From contig CAJUAS010000024.1 of the NCBI GenBank assembly GCA_910584395.1, positions 1-30,120 of the forward strand: a stretch of DNA of 30,120 nt. The letters run 5' to 3'. The notes under the pieces are model-generated. The model saw nothing but the letters and a program-made list of their open reading frames with translations, made no database searches and was not told where the DNA came from. The position numbers and the translations under genes are program-made. Source of the stretch: an uncultured Oscillospiraceae bacterium. GTDB taxonomy: Bacteria > Bacillota > Clostridia > Oscillospirales > Oscillospiraceae. Of the stretch, positions 15,928 to 22,538 are shown piece after piece (the stretch's first letter is position 1; every line of letters starts with the position of its first letter).

Positions 15928-17112
15928 TTACTTCCCCTGCTGCTTATTGCGGCGTTTCTTGGCCCACTGATTTTTGACGGTCTGCTGGCTGCGGGCGATG
16001 GCCAGACTGTCGCTGGGCACGTCTCTTGTGATGGTGCTGCCCGCGGCGATGTACGCCCCCGGCCCGACGGTCACCGGGGCGACCAGATTGGTGTTGCAGC
16101 CGATAAACGCCCCGTCGCCGATGGTGGTGCGGAACTTCTTTGCCCCGTCATAGTTCACCGTCACCGTGCCGCAGCCGAAGTTGATATGCTCCCCCACGTC
16201 GGAGTCGCCCACATAGGTCAGGTGAGAGATCTTCGTGTCGTCCCCAATGACGGAGTTTTTCAGCTCCACAAAGTCGCCCACCTTCACCCGGTCGCCCACG
16301 GTGGTGTTGGGGCGGATATACGCAAACGGCCCGACGGTGGTGTGGCTGCCGATGGAGCACTCGCTGGCCTGAGAGAAGTTCACCGTGGTGCTCTCCCCCA
16401 CGGTCACGTCCCGGAGCATGGTGTTCGGCCCGATTTCACAGCCCTTGCCGATGTGGGTCTCGCCCCGCAGGATCGTCCCCGGCAGCAGGGTTGTGCCCGC
16501 CTCCACGGTCACGGTGGGGGCAATGTAGACCTGCTGGGGATCGAGCATCGCCACGCCGTGCTGCAGCCAGTAGTCGTTCACTAACTTTTTCGCCAGCGCC
16601 TGACTCACCCAGCTCTCCGCGCTCCCGCTCTCCAAAGCGGTCGCTTCCGCCACCAGAGAGCCGCTGCCCTTCAGCGCCTTGCTCAGTCCGTCGGGGGTCT
16701 CCAGCGCGTCCATCAGCACCGGGGCGTCGGTACGGGCGACGGCCGCGCCGTCGCTGGGGGGCAAGCCCTTGTCCGCCGTCAGGGCAGCCGCTCCTTGGCG
16801 GAAAAAAAGAACGGGCTTGGTCACAACGGCCACCCGTCCCCCTGCATTTTTCATAAAATGATTCCACTTGTCCGACAATTCCTCGTCATCGGACGCCAAA
16901 AACACTGCCTCTTCCGGGAAGCAGCTTCGCGCGGACTCCAACGCGTCCGCCGGGCAGATCACCAGAAATTTCTCCACGCCGGCCCACAGCAGGCTCTTGG
17001 ACACCCACAAGGCCGCCGGTGTAAACAGCATCGGTTCCAGCATTTGCTGCCACTGGGCCTTTTCGGGCAGGTACACTGCCGCGGCGGTCAGCTTGGATTT
17101 GGTCAACTTCAT
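15928..17112 (-). CDS. GlmU homologue with intact acetyltransferase and degenerate uridyltransferase half
   Basis: 394 residues; full GlmU has about 455. The C-terminal left-handed beta-helix (about 190-380) is well kept: hexapeptide repeats, YIRPNTTVGDRVKVGDFVELKN (265-286), ISHLTYVGDS (295-304, with the catalytic His297), and GCGTVTVNYDGAKKF (313-327). This half acetylates glucosamine 1-phosphate. The N-terminal half lacks the LAAGxGTRM nucleotide-binding loop and the lysine that follows; it begins KLTAAAVYLPEKAQW and is shorter. I infer loss of UTP transfer, so UDP-GlcNAc formation would need another protein. ATG 17112 is preceded by GAGGGAGGGG. It holds the glmU place in the glmU-prs-pth-mfd order. 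Promoter at 17146-17174. Confidence 0.85.
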   Translation of the reverse strand: MKLTKSKLTAAAVYLPEKAQWQQMLEPMLFTPAALWVSKSLLWAGVEKFLVICPADALESARSCFPEEAVFLASDDEELSDKWNHFMKNAGGRVAVVTKPVLFFRQGAAALTADKGLPPSDGAAVARTDAPVLMDALETPDGLSKALKGSGSLVAEATALESGSAESWVSQALAKKLVNDYWLQHGVAMLDPQQVYIAPTVTVEAGTTLLPGTILRGETHIGKGCEIGPNTMLRDVTVGESTTVNFSQASECSIGSHTTVGPFAYIRPNTTVGDRVKVGDFVELKNSVIGDDTKISHLTYVGDSDVGEHINFGCGTVTVNYDGAKKFRTTIGDGAFIGCNTNLVAPVTVGPGAYIAAGSTITRDVPSDSLAIARSQQTVKNQWAKKRRNKQQGK

Positions 17113-17145
17113 CCCCTCCCTCGTCTCCGAATTTTCCTGTTTTTC

Positions 17146-17174
17146 ATTATATACAATCTCCGCGGGAAACACAA
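17146..17174 (-). promoter_or_regulatory. Promoter of glmU-like gene
   Basis: On the minus strand TTGTGT (17169-17174) and TATAAT (17146-17151) with a 17-bp spacer, 34 bases upstream of ATG 17112. It probably drives the glmU-prs-pth-mfd series. Confidence 0.65.
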
Positions 17175-17197
17175 CCCCCAAAACCCACTTTTTGGGG

Positions 17198-17225
17198 TGG
17201 ACAAACCAAAGGTTTGCGGTATAAT
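17198..17225 (+). promoter_or_regulatory. murT promoter with palindrome in the spacer
   Basis: TGGACA (17198-17203) and TATAAT (17220-17225) with a 16-bp spacer. The spacer holds a perfect inverted repeat, CAAACC-AAA-GGTTTG (17202-17216), placed where a repressor could block polymerase. It is divergent from the glmU-like promoter, with 23 bases between the two -35 boxes. Confidence 0.6.
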
Positions 17226-17257
17226 AAAAAGCACCACGAAAGAGAGTAGGTCTGCCC

Positions 17258-18586
17258 ATGAAAAAATTCCTCGCCATCCTCCTGTGCAAGCTGGCCCGCG
17301 CGGTGGGCAAGCCGCTGGGCAAAGGCTCTTCCCTGCCCGGCAAGCTGGCTTTGAAGGTCTGCCCCGACATTCTGGCGCGGCTTTCCCTGCCCGCCCGGAT
17401 CATCGCCGTGACCGGCTCTAACGGCAAGACCTCCACCGTGGAGCTGCTGGCCCGCATTTTGGAGCAAAACGGCAAGAGTGTGGCCTATAACCGGGAAGGC
17501 TCGAACCAGATCGAAGGGGTGACCACCTTTTTGCTATGCGCCGCGACGCTGGGCGGCCGGGTCAAGGCGGACGTTGTCCTTTTGGAGAGCGACGAGCGCT
17601 TCGCCCGTCACACCTTCAAGCACCTCACCCCCACCCACTATGTCATTTTGAACCTCTACCGCGACCAGCTCACCCGCAACGGCCATCCCCAGTGGATGTA
17701 CGACATTGTCAAGGAGTCGGTGAAGCCCGGCGTACACCTCCTTCTCAACGCCGACGACCCCATGGTGGCCCGGTACGGTCTCCGCCACGACGGGCCGGTC
17801 ACTTGGTTCGGCGTAGACCGCCAGCCGGACGACGGAGACGTCAACTCGGGGGCTTACCGGGACGGGGCTTACTGCCCGGAGTGCCTCTCCCCCATGACCT
17901 ATGACTTTTACCACTTCAACCACATCGGCGCATACCGCTGCGGCCACTGCGGCCACCACCGCCCCACGCCGGATTACGCCGTCTCTGCGCTGGATCTGGC
18001 CGGGCAGACCATGACGGTGAACGGTCAGGCCCTTGATCTGGCCCTGCCCAGCTACTACCACGCCTACAACACGCTGGCGGCCTTTGCCCTGTGCCGGGAG
18101 CTGGGCCTTTCCACCCAAGATATCGCCCGCGCGCTGGAGGGCTATTCCCTCCACAGCGGGCGGGTCGTTCGGTTTACTTTGGGCGGGCATGAGGGGACGC
18201 TGCTCACCTCCAAGCATGAGAACTCCGTCTCCTATGACCAGTCCATCCGCGCCGCCACCCAGAGCGGAGAGGACTGCACGGCGCTGGTCATTGTGGACGC
18301 GGTCTCCCGCAAGTATTTTACCTCCGAGACCTCATGGCTCTGGGACATTGCCTTTGAAGGCCTCGCCGCCCCCTGCGTCAAGGAGGTCGTTCTGGCGGGG
18401 CGGTACTGCCACGATCTGGCCGTCCGCTTTGCCGCCACCGATATCGACCCGGCCAAGGTGACTGTCACCGATGACATCGCCGCTGCGGCAGAGCATTTGA
18501 AGGCCAGCTCGCAGGGACATATCTACGTCATTACCTGTTTTTCCGACAAGGATAAATTCCTTTCTCATGTGGAGGTGACGGCATGA
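17258..18586 (+). CDS. MurT-like Mur ligase (lipid II isoglutaminyl synthase subunit family), divergent
   Basis: 442 residues, normal for MurT. In the family MurT and GatD together amidate the D-glutamate of lipid II. Seen here: an N-terminal segment with GSSLPGKLA; the ATP loop VTGSNGKTST (51-60); a MurT-type zinc ribbon with Cys206, Cys209, Cys228 and Cys231; NLYRDQL (132-138); and SWLWD (359-363). Two C-terminal (DUF1727) signatures are missing: the usual KNPAG-N stretch reads SKHENSVSYD (318-327), and the NDN-ADG-D run before SWxWD reads VDAVSRKYFTSET (346-358). That run normally supplies residues for the amidation site. The ribosome site is weak (AGAGAGTAGG). It overlaps gatD by 4 bases. 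MurT-family membership is firm; activity is uncertain. Confidence 0.85.
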   Translation: MKKFLAILLCKLARAVGKPLGKGSSLPGKLALKVCPDILARLSLPARIIAVTGSNGKTSTVELLARILEQNGKSVAYNREGSNQIEGVTTFLLCAATLGGRVKADVVLLESDERFARHTFKHLTPTHYVILNLYRDQLTRNGHPQWMYDIVKESVKPGVHLLLNADDPMVARYGLRHDGPVTWFGVDRQPDDGDVNSGAYRDGAYCPECLSPMTYDFYHFNHIGAYRCGHCGHHRPTPDYAVSALDLAGQTMTVNGQALDLALPSYYHAYNTLAAFALCRELGLSTQDIARALEGYSLHSGRVVRFTLGGHEGTLLTSKHENSVSYDQSIRAATQSGEDCTALVIVDAVSRKYFTSETSWLWDIAFEGLAAPCVKEVVLAGRYCHDLAVRFAATDIDPAKVTVTDDIAAAAEHLKASSQGHIYVITCFSDKDKFLSHVEVTA

Positions 18587-19317
18587 GCGTCAAGCTCTAT
18601 CACATTTTCCCCGATCTGATGAACCTCTACGGGGAGTACGGCAACCTCACCGCCCTGAAAGGGGCTTTGGAGGCCGCCGGGCAGGAGGCGGAGGTGGTCA
18701 AGCTCCGCCCCGGCGAGGAGGCCGACTTTGCCGACGCCGGCTTTCTCTACATGGGCTGCGGCACAGAGCCGGCCCGCAACGCCGCCCTCGCCCACCTGCG
18801 CCCCCTCTCCGATGCGCTGCGGGAGGCGATCCTGACCCGCCAAGTCCCCACCCTGTTTACCGGCAACGCTTGGCCGCTTCTGGGCCAAAGTCTTACCACC
18901 GCCGACGGCAGCGTCTTGGAGGGGCTGGGGCTGTTCGGCTACGCCGCCGCAGAGACCCGCGACCGCTACACTGGGGACGCCATCGCCCAACCGGCGGCGC
19001 CCGGCCTGCCGGACGCCCCTGCGGTGGGCTTTTTCAACCGCTGCGACAAGGTGCAGGGGGTGGAGACCCCCATGTTTACTCTGGAGATGGGCCGGGGCAA
19101 TGATGGGGTGGAACACTCCACCGAAGGCTTTGTTCAGGGACACTTCTACGCCACCCATCTCATCGGCCCGCTGCTGGTGAAAAACCCCCGCCTGCTCTCC
19201 CACTTTGTCTCCCTTCTCAGCGCAGACGCCCAGCCCATAGACGAGACCAGTCATGCCGCCTTGGCCTATCAGGTCACCCTCTCTGCCCTCCGCCAACGGC
19301 TGGCGAAGGGCAATTAG
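18583..19317 (+). CDS. GatD-like glutamine amidotransferase lacking catalytic Cys and His
   Basis: 244 residues. The fold and order match GatD: YHIFPDLMNLYGEYGN (6-21) at the start, LEGLGLF, TGD, GPLLVKNP at the end. S. aureus GatD has its nucleophile in ICGGYQ; the aligned text is LFTGNAW (91-97), with Thr93 at the Cys position. The catalytic His of the family's TYLHGP reads THLIGP (191-196), with Ile at that position and a His two residues earlier. The oxyanion-side GGGSDREQ reads GCGTEPAR (58-65). Glutaminase activity is therefore doubtful. ATG 18583 overlaps the murT stop (ATGA), with GGAGGTGA upstream, so the pair is translationally coupled. Ended by the terminator at 19341-19382. Confidence 0.85.
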   Translation: MSVKLYHIFPDLMNLYGEYGNLTALKGALEAAGQEAEVVKLRPGEEADFADAGFLYMGCGTEPARNAALAHLRPLSDALREAILTRQVPTLFTGNAWPLLGQSLTTADGSVLEGLGLFGYAAAETRDRYTGDAIAQPAAPGLPDAPAVGFFNRCDKVQGVETPMFTLEMGRGNDGVEHSTEGFVQGHFYATHLIGPLLVKNPRLLSHFVSLLSADAQPIDETSHAALAYQVTLSALRQRLAKGN

Positions 19318-19340
19318 CCAACAGGCAGGCCGGCAGGAAC

Positions 19341-19382
19341 AAGGAAACGGGCGTTAGCCGATTGGCTAACGCCCGTTTCCTT
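19341..19382. terminator. Perfect 19-bp bidirectional terminator
   Basis: Arms 19341-19359 and 19364-19382 are perfectly complementary around a 4-base loop (GATT). The core is GGGCGTTAGCC, with AAGG/CCTT ends. It lies between the converging gatD and DUF4097 genes and can serve both. Confidence 0.8.
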
Positions 19383-19410
19383 ATTCGTAGAAGGATTCCA
19401 AATCAGTTCC

Positions 19411-19427
19411 GCTAATATCTGTTAGCC
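19411..19427. repeat. Second copy of the GCTAATATNTGTTAGSC repeat
   Basis: GCTAATATCTGTTAGCC overlaps the stop codon of the DUF4097 gene and matches 15 of 17 positions of the copy at 14189-14205. The nearby terminator core also contains GTTAGCC/GGCTAAC. Confidence 0.4.
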
Positions 19428-20558
19428 TGCAACGATCTCCACGTCGCCGGACACGGTGTTCACCTGATATTTGGGCGCGACCGCGGCCTTGTAGGTGGCG
19501 ATACCGTCGTGGCGGGAGACGGAGGTGACCAGATCAAAGTCGCTGCGAAGGTCGCCGGACACCTGATGATAGGCCACGGCAAAGCCCTCGTTGTCTGCGG
19601 GGAGGGTAATGGTGGTGTCCCCGGAGACGCTCTGCACGTCCAGCGTTTCAGGCAGGCGGGTGAAGGCCAGCTCGAAGTCCCCGCTGGTGGCCCGGTAGAT
19701 CACCTTGGCGCAGGCGCAGTCCTCCCCTTCCACGTCGCCGCTGACGGCGGTGATATTGAGGCTATCGCACGTTAGCCCCGTAGAGAGGTCGATGTCGCCG
19801 CTGGTGGAGCTGATAAGCACGTCCTTGACCTCAAAGGCTTCGGGGAAGGTGATGTCCCCGCTGGCGGAGTAAATGGTGACGCTGTTCCACAGCCGCCGGG
19901 GCAGGAAAATCTCAAAATCGCTGGCGAACACGCCGAAGGTAAAGAACACGAACCCGGCGGCGGTGTTGCCCTGCTCGATGCACAGCACCCCGTCGGCCCG
20001 CTGGAGAAAGCGGGCGTGCTTGTTTTCGTCCAGCGCCCGGGCGGAGCGCTCGATGACCTGAATGGAGTCCTCGTCCCACAGGCGGATGACCACGTCCCCG
20101 CTTCTGAGCCGCAGTTCCAGCCCGGTGATGTCGTCGCCGGGGACGGTGTAGTCGAACTGATGGCCGCTTTTCTCAATGTCCACAGTGATCTCCAGATTTT
20201 TCACCGCGTCGGCGGCGGCGTGGGCCGCCTGCTTCATGCCGCCCCAAAGTTCTTTGGCCGGGCCTTTCAGCTTCTGGGCGATCTCCTTGCCCATGGTCAC
20301 GGTGGCGTCCACCGCCTTCTGCACCTCGGCCCTTCCCGTCGTGCCGCCGGCCAGCTCGATCAGCTCGCCCACGTCCCCGATGGAGTCCACCGCGGTCTCG
20401 TAGGCCTCCTCCGGGTCGATCCCCTGCGCCACCAGATCGTCATACTTGGCGCAGAGATTGCCGCTCAGCTCCTCGATGATTGCGCTCTTGGCTTCGCCGT
20501 CCACCGCGCCGGAGAGCTTCTGGGCCACGGTGGCGTTGATGCGTTCCTTCATTGTCAT
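19422..20558 (-). CDS. DUF4097-type beta-repeat protein with N-terminal helical prefix domain
   Basis: 378 residues. The N-terminal 70 residues are an all-helical prefix (DPEEAYETAVDSIGDVGELI) of the kind found with PadR partners (DUF1700/HAAS type). The C-terminal half (about 120-378) is a right-handed beta-solenoid type (DUF4097): repeated SGD motifs at about 20-residue spacing (SGDITF, SGDIDL, SGDVEG, SGDFEL, SGDTTI, SGDLRS, SGDVEI). No signal peptide or membrane helix is seen, so it should be cytoplasmic or membrane-associated through a partner. Family role is unknown; YvlB-like members are tied to envelope stress. GGAG lies 9 bases before ATG 20558. It starts 6 bases past the padR stop, so PadR most likely controls it. 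Confidence 0.82.
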   Translation of the reverse strand: MTMKERINATVAQKLSGAVDGEAKSAIIEELSGNLCAKYDDLVAQGIDPEEAYETAVDSIGDVGELIELAGGTTGRAEVQKAVDATVTMGKEIAQKLKGPAKELWGGMKQAAHAAADAVKNLEITVDIEKSGHQFDYTVPGDDITGLELRLRSGDVVIRLWDEDSIQVIERSARALDENKHARFLQRADGVLCIEQGNTAAGFVFFTFGVFASDFEIFLPRRLWNSVTIYSASGDITFPEAFEVKDVLISSTSGDIDLSTGLTCDSLNITAVSGDVEGEDCACAKVIYRATSGDFELAFTRLPETLDVQSVSGDTTITLPADNEGFAVAYHQVSGDLRSDFDLVTSVSRHDGIATYKAAVAPKYQVNTVSGDVEIVAG

Positions 20559-20564
20559 AGCAGC

Positions 20565-20894
20565 TCACTCCTTTCCCAGCAGCTCGTCCAGCATGGCGCG
20601 GACGCTCTGCCACTGCTTGCGGCCCTGATCCAGAGCCTCTTTCCCGGCGTCGGTGATGGAATAATACCGCCGACGCGCCCCTGCGGACGCTTCGCCCCAG
20701 TAGGACGTGATCGCCCCCGCCTCCTCCAGCCGCCGAAAGGCGGAATAGAGGGTGGCTTCCTTAAACTCCAGCGCGCCCGACGTGGCCTCGCTGACCGTTT
20801 TCCCAAGCTGATAGCCGTAGCTGTCGCCTTTGGCAAGCTGGGCCAGCAGGATGGTGTCCGTGTGTCCACGGAGCAATTCTGATGTGTTTGCCAT
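20565..20894 (-). CDS. PadR family transcriptional regulator
   Basis: 109 residues. A winged helix-turn-helix repressor of the short PadR type: DTILLAQLAKGDSYGYQLGKTV at the N-terminus, EATLYSAFRRLEEAGAI as recognition helix region, RRYYSITDAGKEAL as the wing, and a short C-terminal dimer helix. ATG 20894 (MANTSELLRG) has AAAGGAGGGG 7 bases upstream; the frame opens at 20957 but covers the promoter. PadR genes are usually first in an operon with the membrane or DUF1700/DUF4097 gene they control, as here, and repress themselves. Confidence 0.93.
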   Translation of the reverse strand: MANTSELLRGHTDTILLAQLAKGDSYGYQLGKTVSEATSGALEFKEATLYSAFRRLEEAGAITSYWGEASAGARRRYYSITDAGKEALDQGRKQWQSVRAMLDELLGKE

Positions 20895-20918
20895 GGGTTT
20901 CCCCTCCTTTGTGAGGGC

Positions 20919-20947
20919 ATTATATCCCGTATTACCTCGCCTGTCAA
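20919..20947 (-). promoter_or_regulatory. Perfect-consensus padR promoter
   Basis: On the minus strand TTGACA (20942-20947) and TATAAT (20919-20924) with a 17-bp spacer, matching the housekeeping consensus at all 12 positions. So strong a promoter suggests that the operon is held down by a repressor, probably PadR itself. Confidence 0.85.
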
Positions 20948-21001
20948 GGTACTTCATGAGACTTTAATTGTTTTTTAATAAACCGTTCGCGGTTTGGACA
21001 T

Positions 21002-21037
21002 AAAGAAGCCCGGTTTCTGTTGAAACCGGGCTTCTTT
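21002..21037. terminator. Terminator after the thiolase gene
   Basis: Arms 21002-21017 and 21022-21037 are complementary over 16 bp around TGTT (core GAAGCCCGG/CCGGGCTTC), with A- and T-rich ends. It lies 30 bases past the thiolase stop on the minus strand. A smaller hairpin, AAACCG-TTCG-CGGTTT, lies just beyond it (20983-20998). Confidence 0.8.
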
Positions 21038-21066
21038 TGATTCCAGTGAGTTGTTTTTTGGGGAAA

Positions 21067-22326
21067 TTATACTTTCTCAAAGATCGTAGCGACGCCCTGA
21101 CCGCCGCCAATGCAGAGGGTGGCCAGACCCTTCTTGGCATCATCGCGCTTGGCCATCTCGTGGAGCAGGGTGACGATGATCCGCGCGCCGGACGCGCCCA
21201 CGGGGTGGCCGATGGAGATCGCGCCGCCGTTAACGTTGACCTTGCTCATGTCGAAGCCAAGCTCACGGGCCACGGCGATGGACTGGGCGGCAAAGGCCTC
21301 GTTGGCCTCCACCAAGTCGATGTCCTCGATCTTCAGCCCGGCCTTGCTCATGGCCTGACGAGAGGCGGGCACAGGGCCAACGCCCATGATCTTGGGATCG
21401 ACGCCCCCCTGACCCCAGCTCACCAGCTTGGCCATGGGCTTGAGGCCGTACTTCTCCACCGCTTCGCCGGAGGCCAGCAGGATGGCGGCCGCGCCGTCGT
21501 TGATGCCGGAGGCGTTGGCGGCGGTGACCCGCTGGACGTGCTTCTTGGCGTCGGCGGCATGAACCTGAGACGGCTCAAAGGTGTGGACGATCTCGTCCTC
21601 CACTCCCTCCGGGCCGACGGGGAACGCGCCGCGGAGCTTGGAAATGCCCTCGGCGGTCACGCCGGCGCGGGGGAATTCGTCCTTCTTGAACTCCACCATT
21701 TCCTTCTTGACCTTCACCATGACGGGGACGATCTCGTCGTCGAACTTGCCCGCGGCCTGAGCGGCCTCCGTCTTCTGCTGAGAGGCGGCGGCGAAGGCGT
21801 CCTGCTCCTCCCGGGTAATGCCCCACACATCGTTGATGTTCTCGGCAGTGGTGCCCATGTGATAATTATTGTACGCATCCCAAAGGCCGTCGGTGATCAT
21901 GGTATCCACCACCTTCTTGTCGCCCATGCGCGCGCCCCAACGCTCGGCGGGGAGAGCATAGGGCGCGGCGGACATATTCTCCGTGCCGCCGGCCACGATC
22001 ACGTCTGCGTCGCCGGAAAGGATGGCCCGCGCGCCTTCAATGACGCTCTTCATGCCCGAGCCGCAGACCATGCCCACGGTGTAGGCGGGGACGGAATAGG
22101 GCAGGCCCGCCTTCACCCCCACCTGACGGGCCACGTTCTGGCCCTGAGCGGCGGTGAGGATGCAGCCAAACATCAGCTCGTCCACCTGCTCCGGCTTCAC
22201 GTTGCCCCGGTTGAGCACTTCCTTGACCACCGTCGCGCCCAAATCAGCGGCAGGAATGTCCTTCAGCGAGCCGCCAAAAGAACCTACGGCGGTGCGGCAG
22301 CAGTTGACCACATAGACTTCGCGCAT
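21067..22326 (-). CDS. Acetyl-CoA acetyltransferase (thiolase)
   Basis: 419 residues. It condenses two acetyl-CoA to acetoacetyl-CoA, the first step of butyrate-type fermentation, or runs in reverse. Catalytic residues are present: Cys88 in MVCGSGMK, Asn342 in NEAFAAQ, His374 in GHPVGASGAR, Cys405 in CIGGGQG. It is about 27 residues longer than the usual 392. The extra length lies between LRGAF (231-235) and VTAANASGINDGAA (267-280), a stretch rich in acidic residues (PEGVEDEIVHTFEPS). I chose ATG 22326 (MREVYVVNCC), with GGAGG 8 bases upstream. It is a single-gene unit with its own promoter; no crt, bcd or hbd gene is near. Confidence 0.93.
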   Translation of the reverse strand: MREVYVVNCCRTAVGSFGGSLKDIPAADLGATVVKEVLNRGNVKPEQVDELMFGCILTAAQGQNVARQVGVKAGLPYSVPAYTVGMVCGSGMKSVIEGARAILSGDADVIVAGGTENMSAAPYALPAERWGARMGDKKVVDTMITDGLWDAYNNYHMGTTAENINDVWGITREEQDAFAAASQQKTEAAQAAGKFDDEIVPVMVKVKKEMVEFKKDEFPRAGVTAEGISKLRGAFPVGPEGVEDEIVHTFEPSQVHAADAKKHVQRVTAANASGINDGAAAILLASGEAVEKYGLKPMAKLVSWGQGGVDPKIMGVGPVPASRQAMSKAGLKIEDIDLVEANEAFAAQSIAVARELGFDMSKVNVNGGAISIGHPVGASGARIIVTLLHEMAKRDDAKKGLATLCIGGGQGVATIFEKV

Positions 22327-22404
22327 GACAATTACCTCCATTATTTTCACAAATTTCGCCTCTCCCGTCCCGACAAGAGCAAAAGCGGGAGTGATTTCCT
22401 TTTG

Positions 22405-22433
22405 ATTATATCAGCCTCCATTCCAAATTACAA
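22405..22433 (-). promoter_or_regulatory. Thiolase promoter
   Basis: On the minus strand TTGTAA (22428-22433) and TATAAT (22405-22410) with a 17-bp spacer. The predicted leader of about 70 bases holds CTCCCG/CGGGAG arms. Confidence 0.65.
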
Positions 22434-22449
22434 TAGGAAACGGGCAACT

Positions 22450-22467
22450 TTGTGAAATTTTTATCAA
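22450..22467. promoter_or_regulatory. Rex-like operator upstream of thiolase promoter
   Basis: TTGTGAAATTTTTATCAA (read on +) resembles the redox repressor Rex site TTGTGAA-N4-TTCACAA: the left half is perfect and the right half has 5 of 7. It lies 16 bases upstream of the thiolase -35. A lone TTGTGAA half-site lies in the leader near 22350-22360. Rex controls thiolase operons in several Clostridia. The upstream placement is not typical for a repressor. Confidence 0.3.
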
Positions 22468-22469
22468 AA

Positions 22470-22508
22470 CACCTCCGCCCCGGCAGTTTGTCTGTCGGGG
22501 CGGAGGTG
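22470..22508 (-). terminator. Terminator after the ABC permease gene
   Basis: CACCTCCGCCCCG (22470-22482) pairs with CGGGGCGGAGGTG (22496-22508), extended inward by four more pairs. On the minus strand it is followed by TTTTGATAAAAATTT. Confidence 0.85.
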
Positions 22509-22538
22509 CATAAGAGAAATGAGAGAGGGTTTTGGGGC

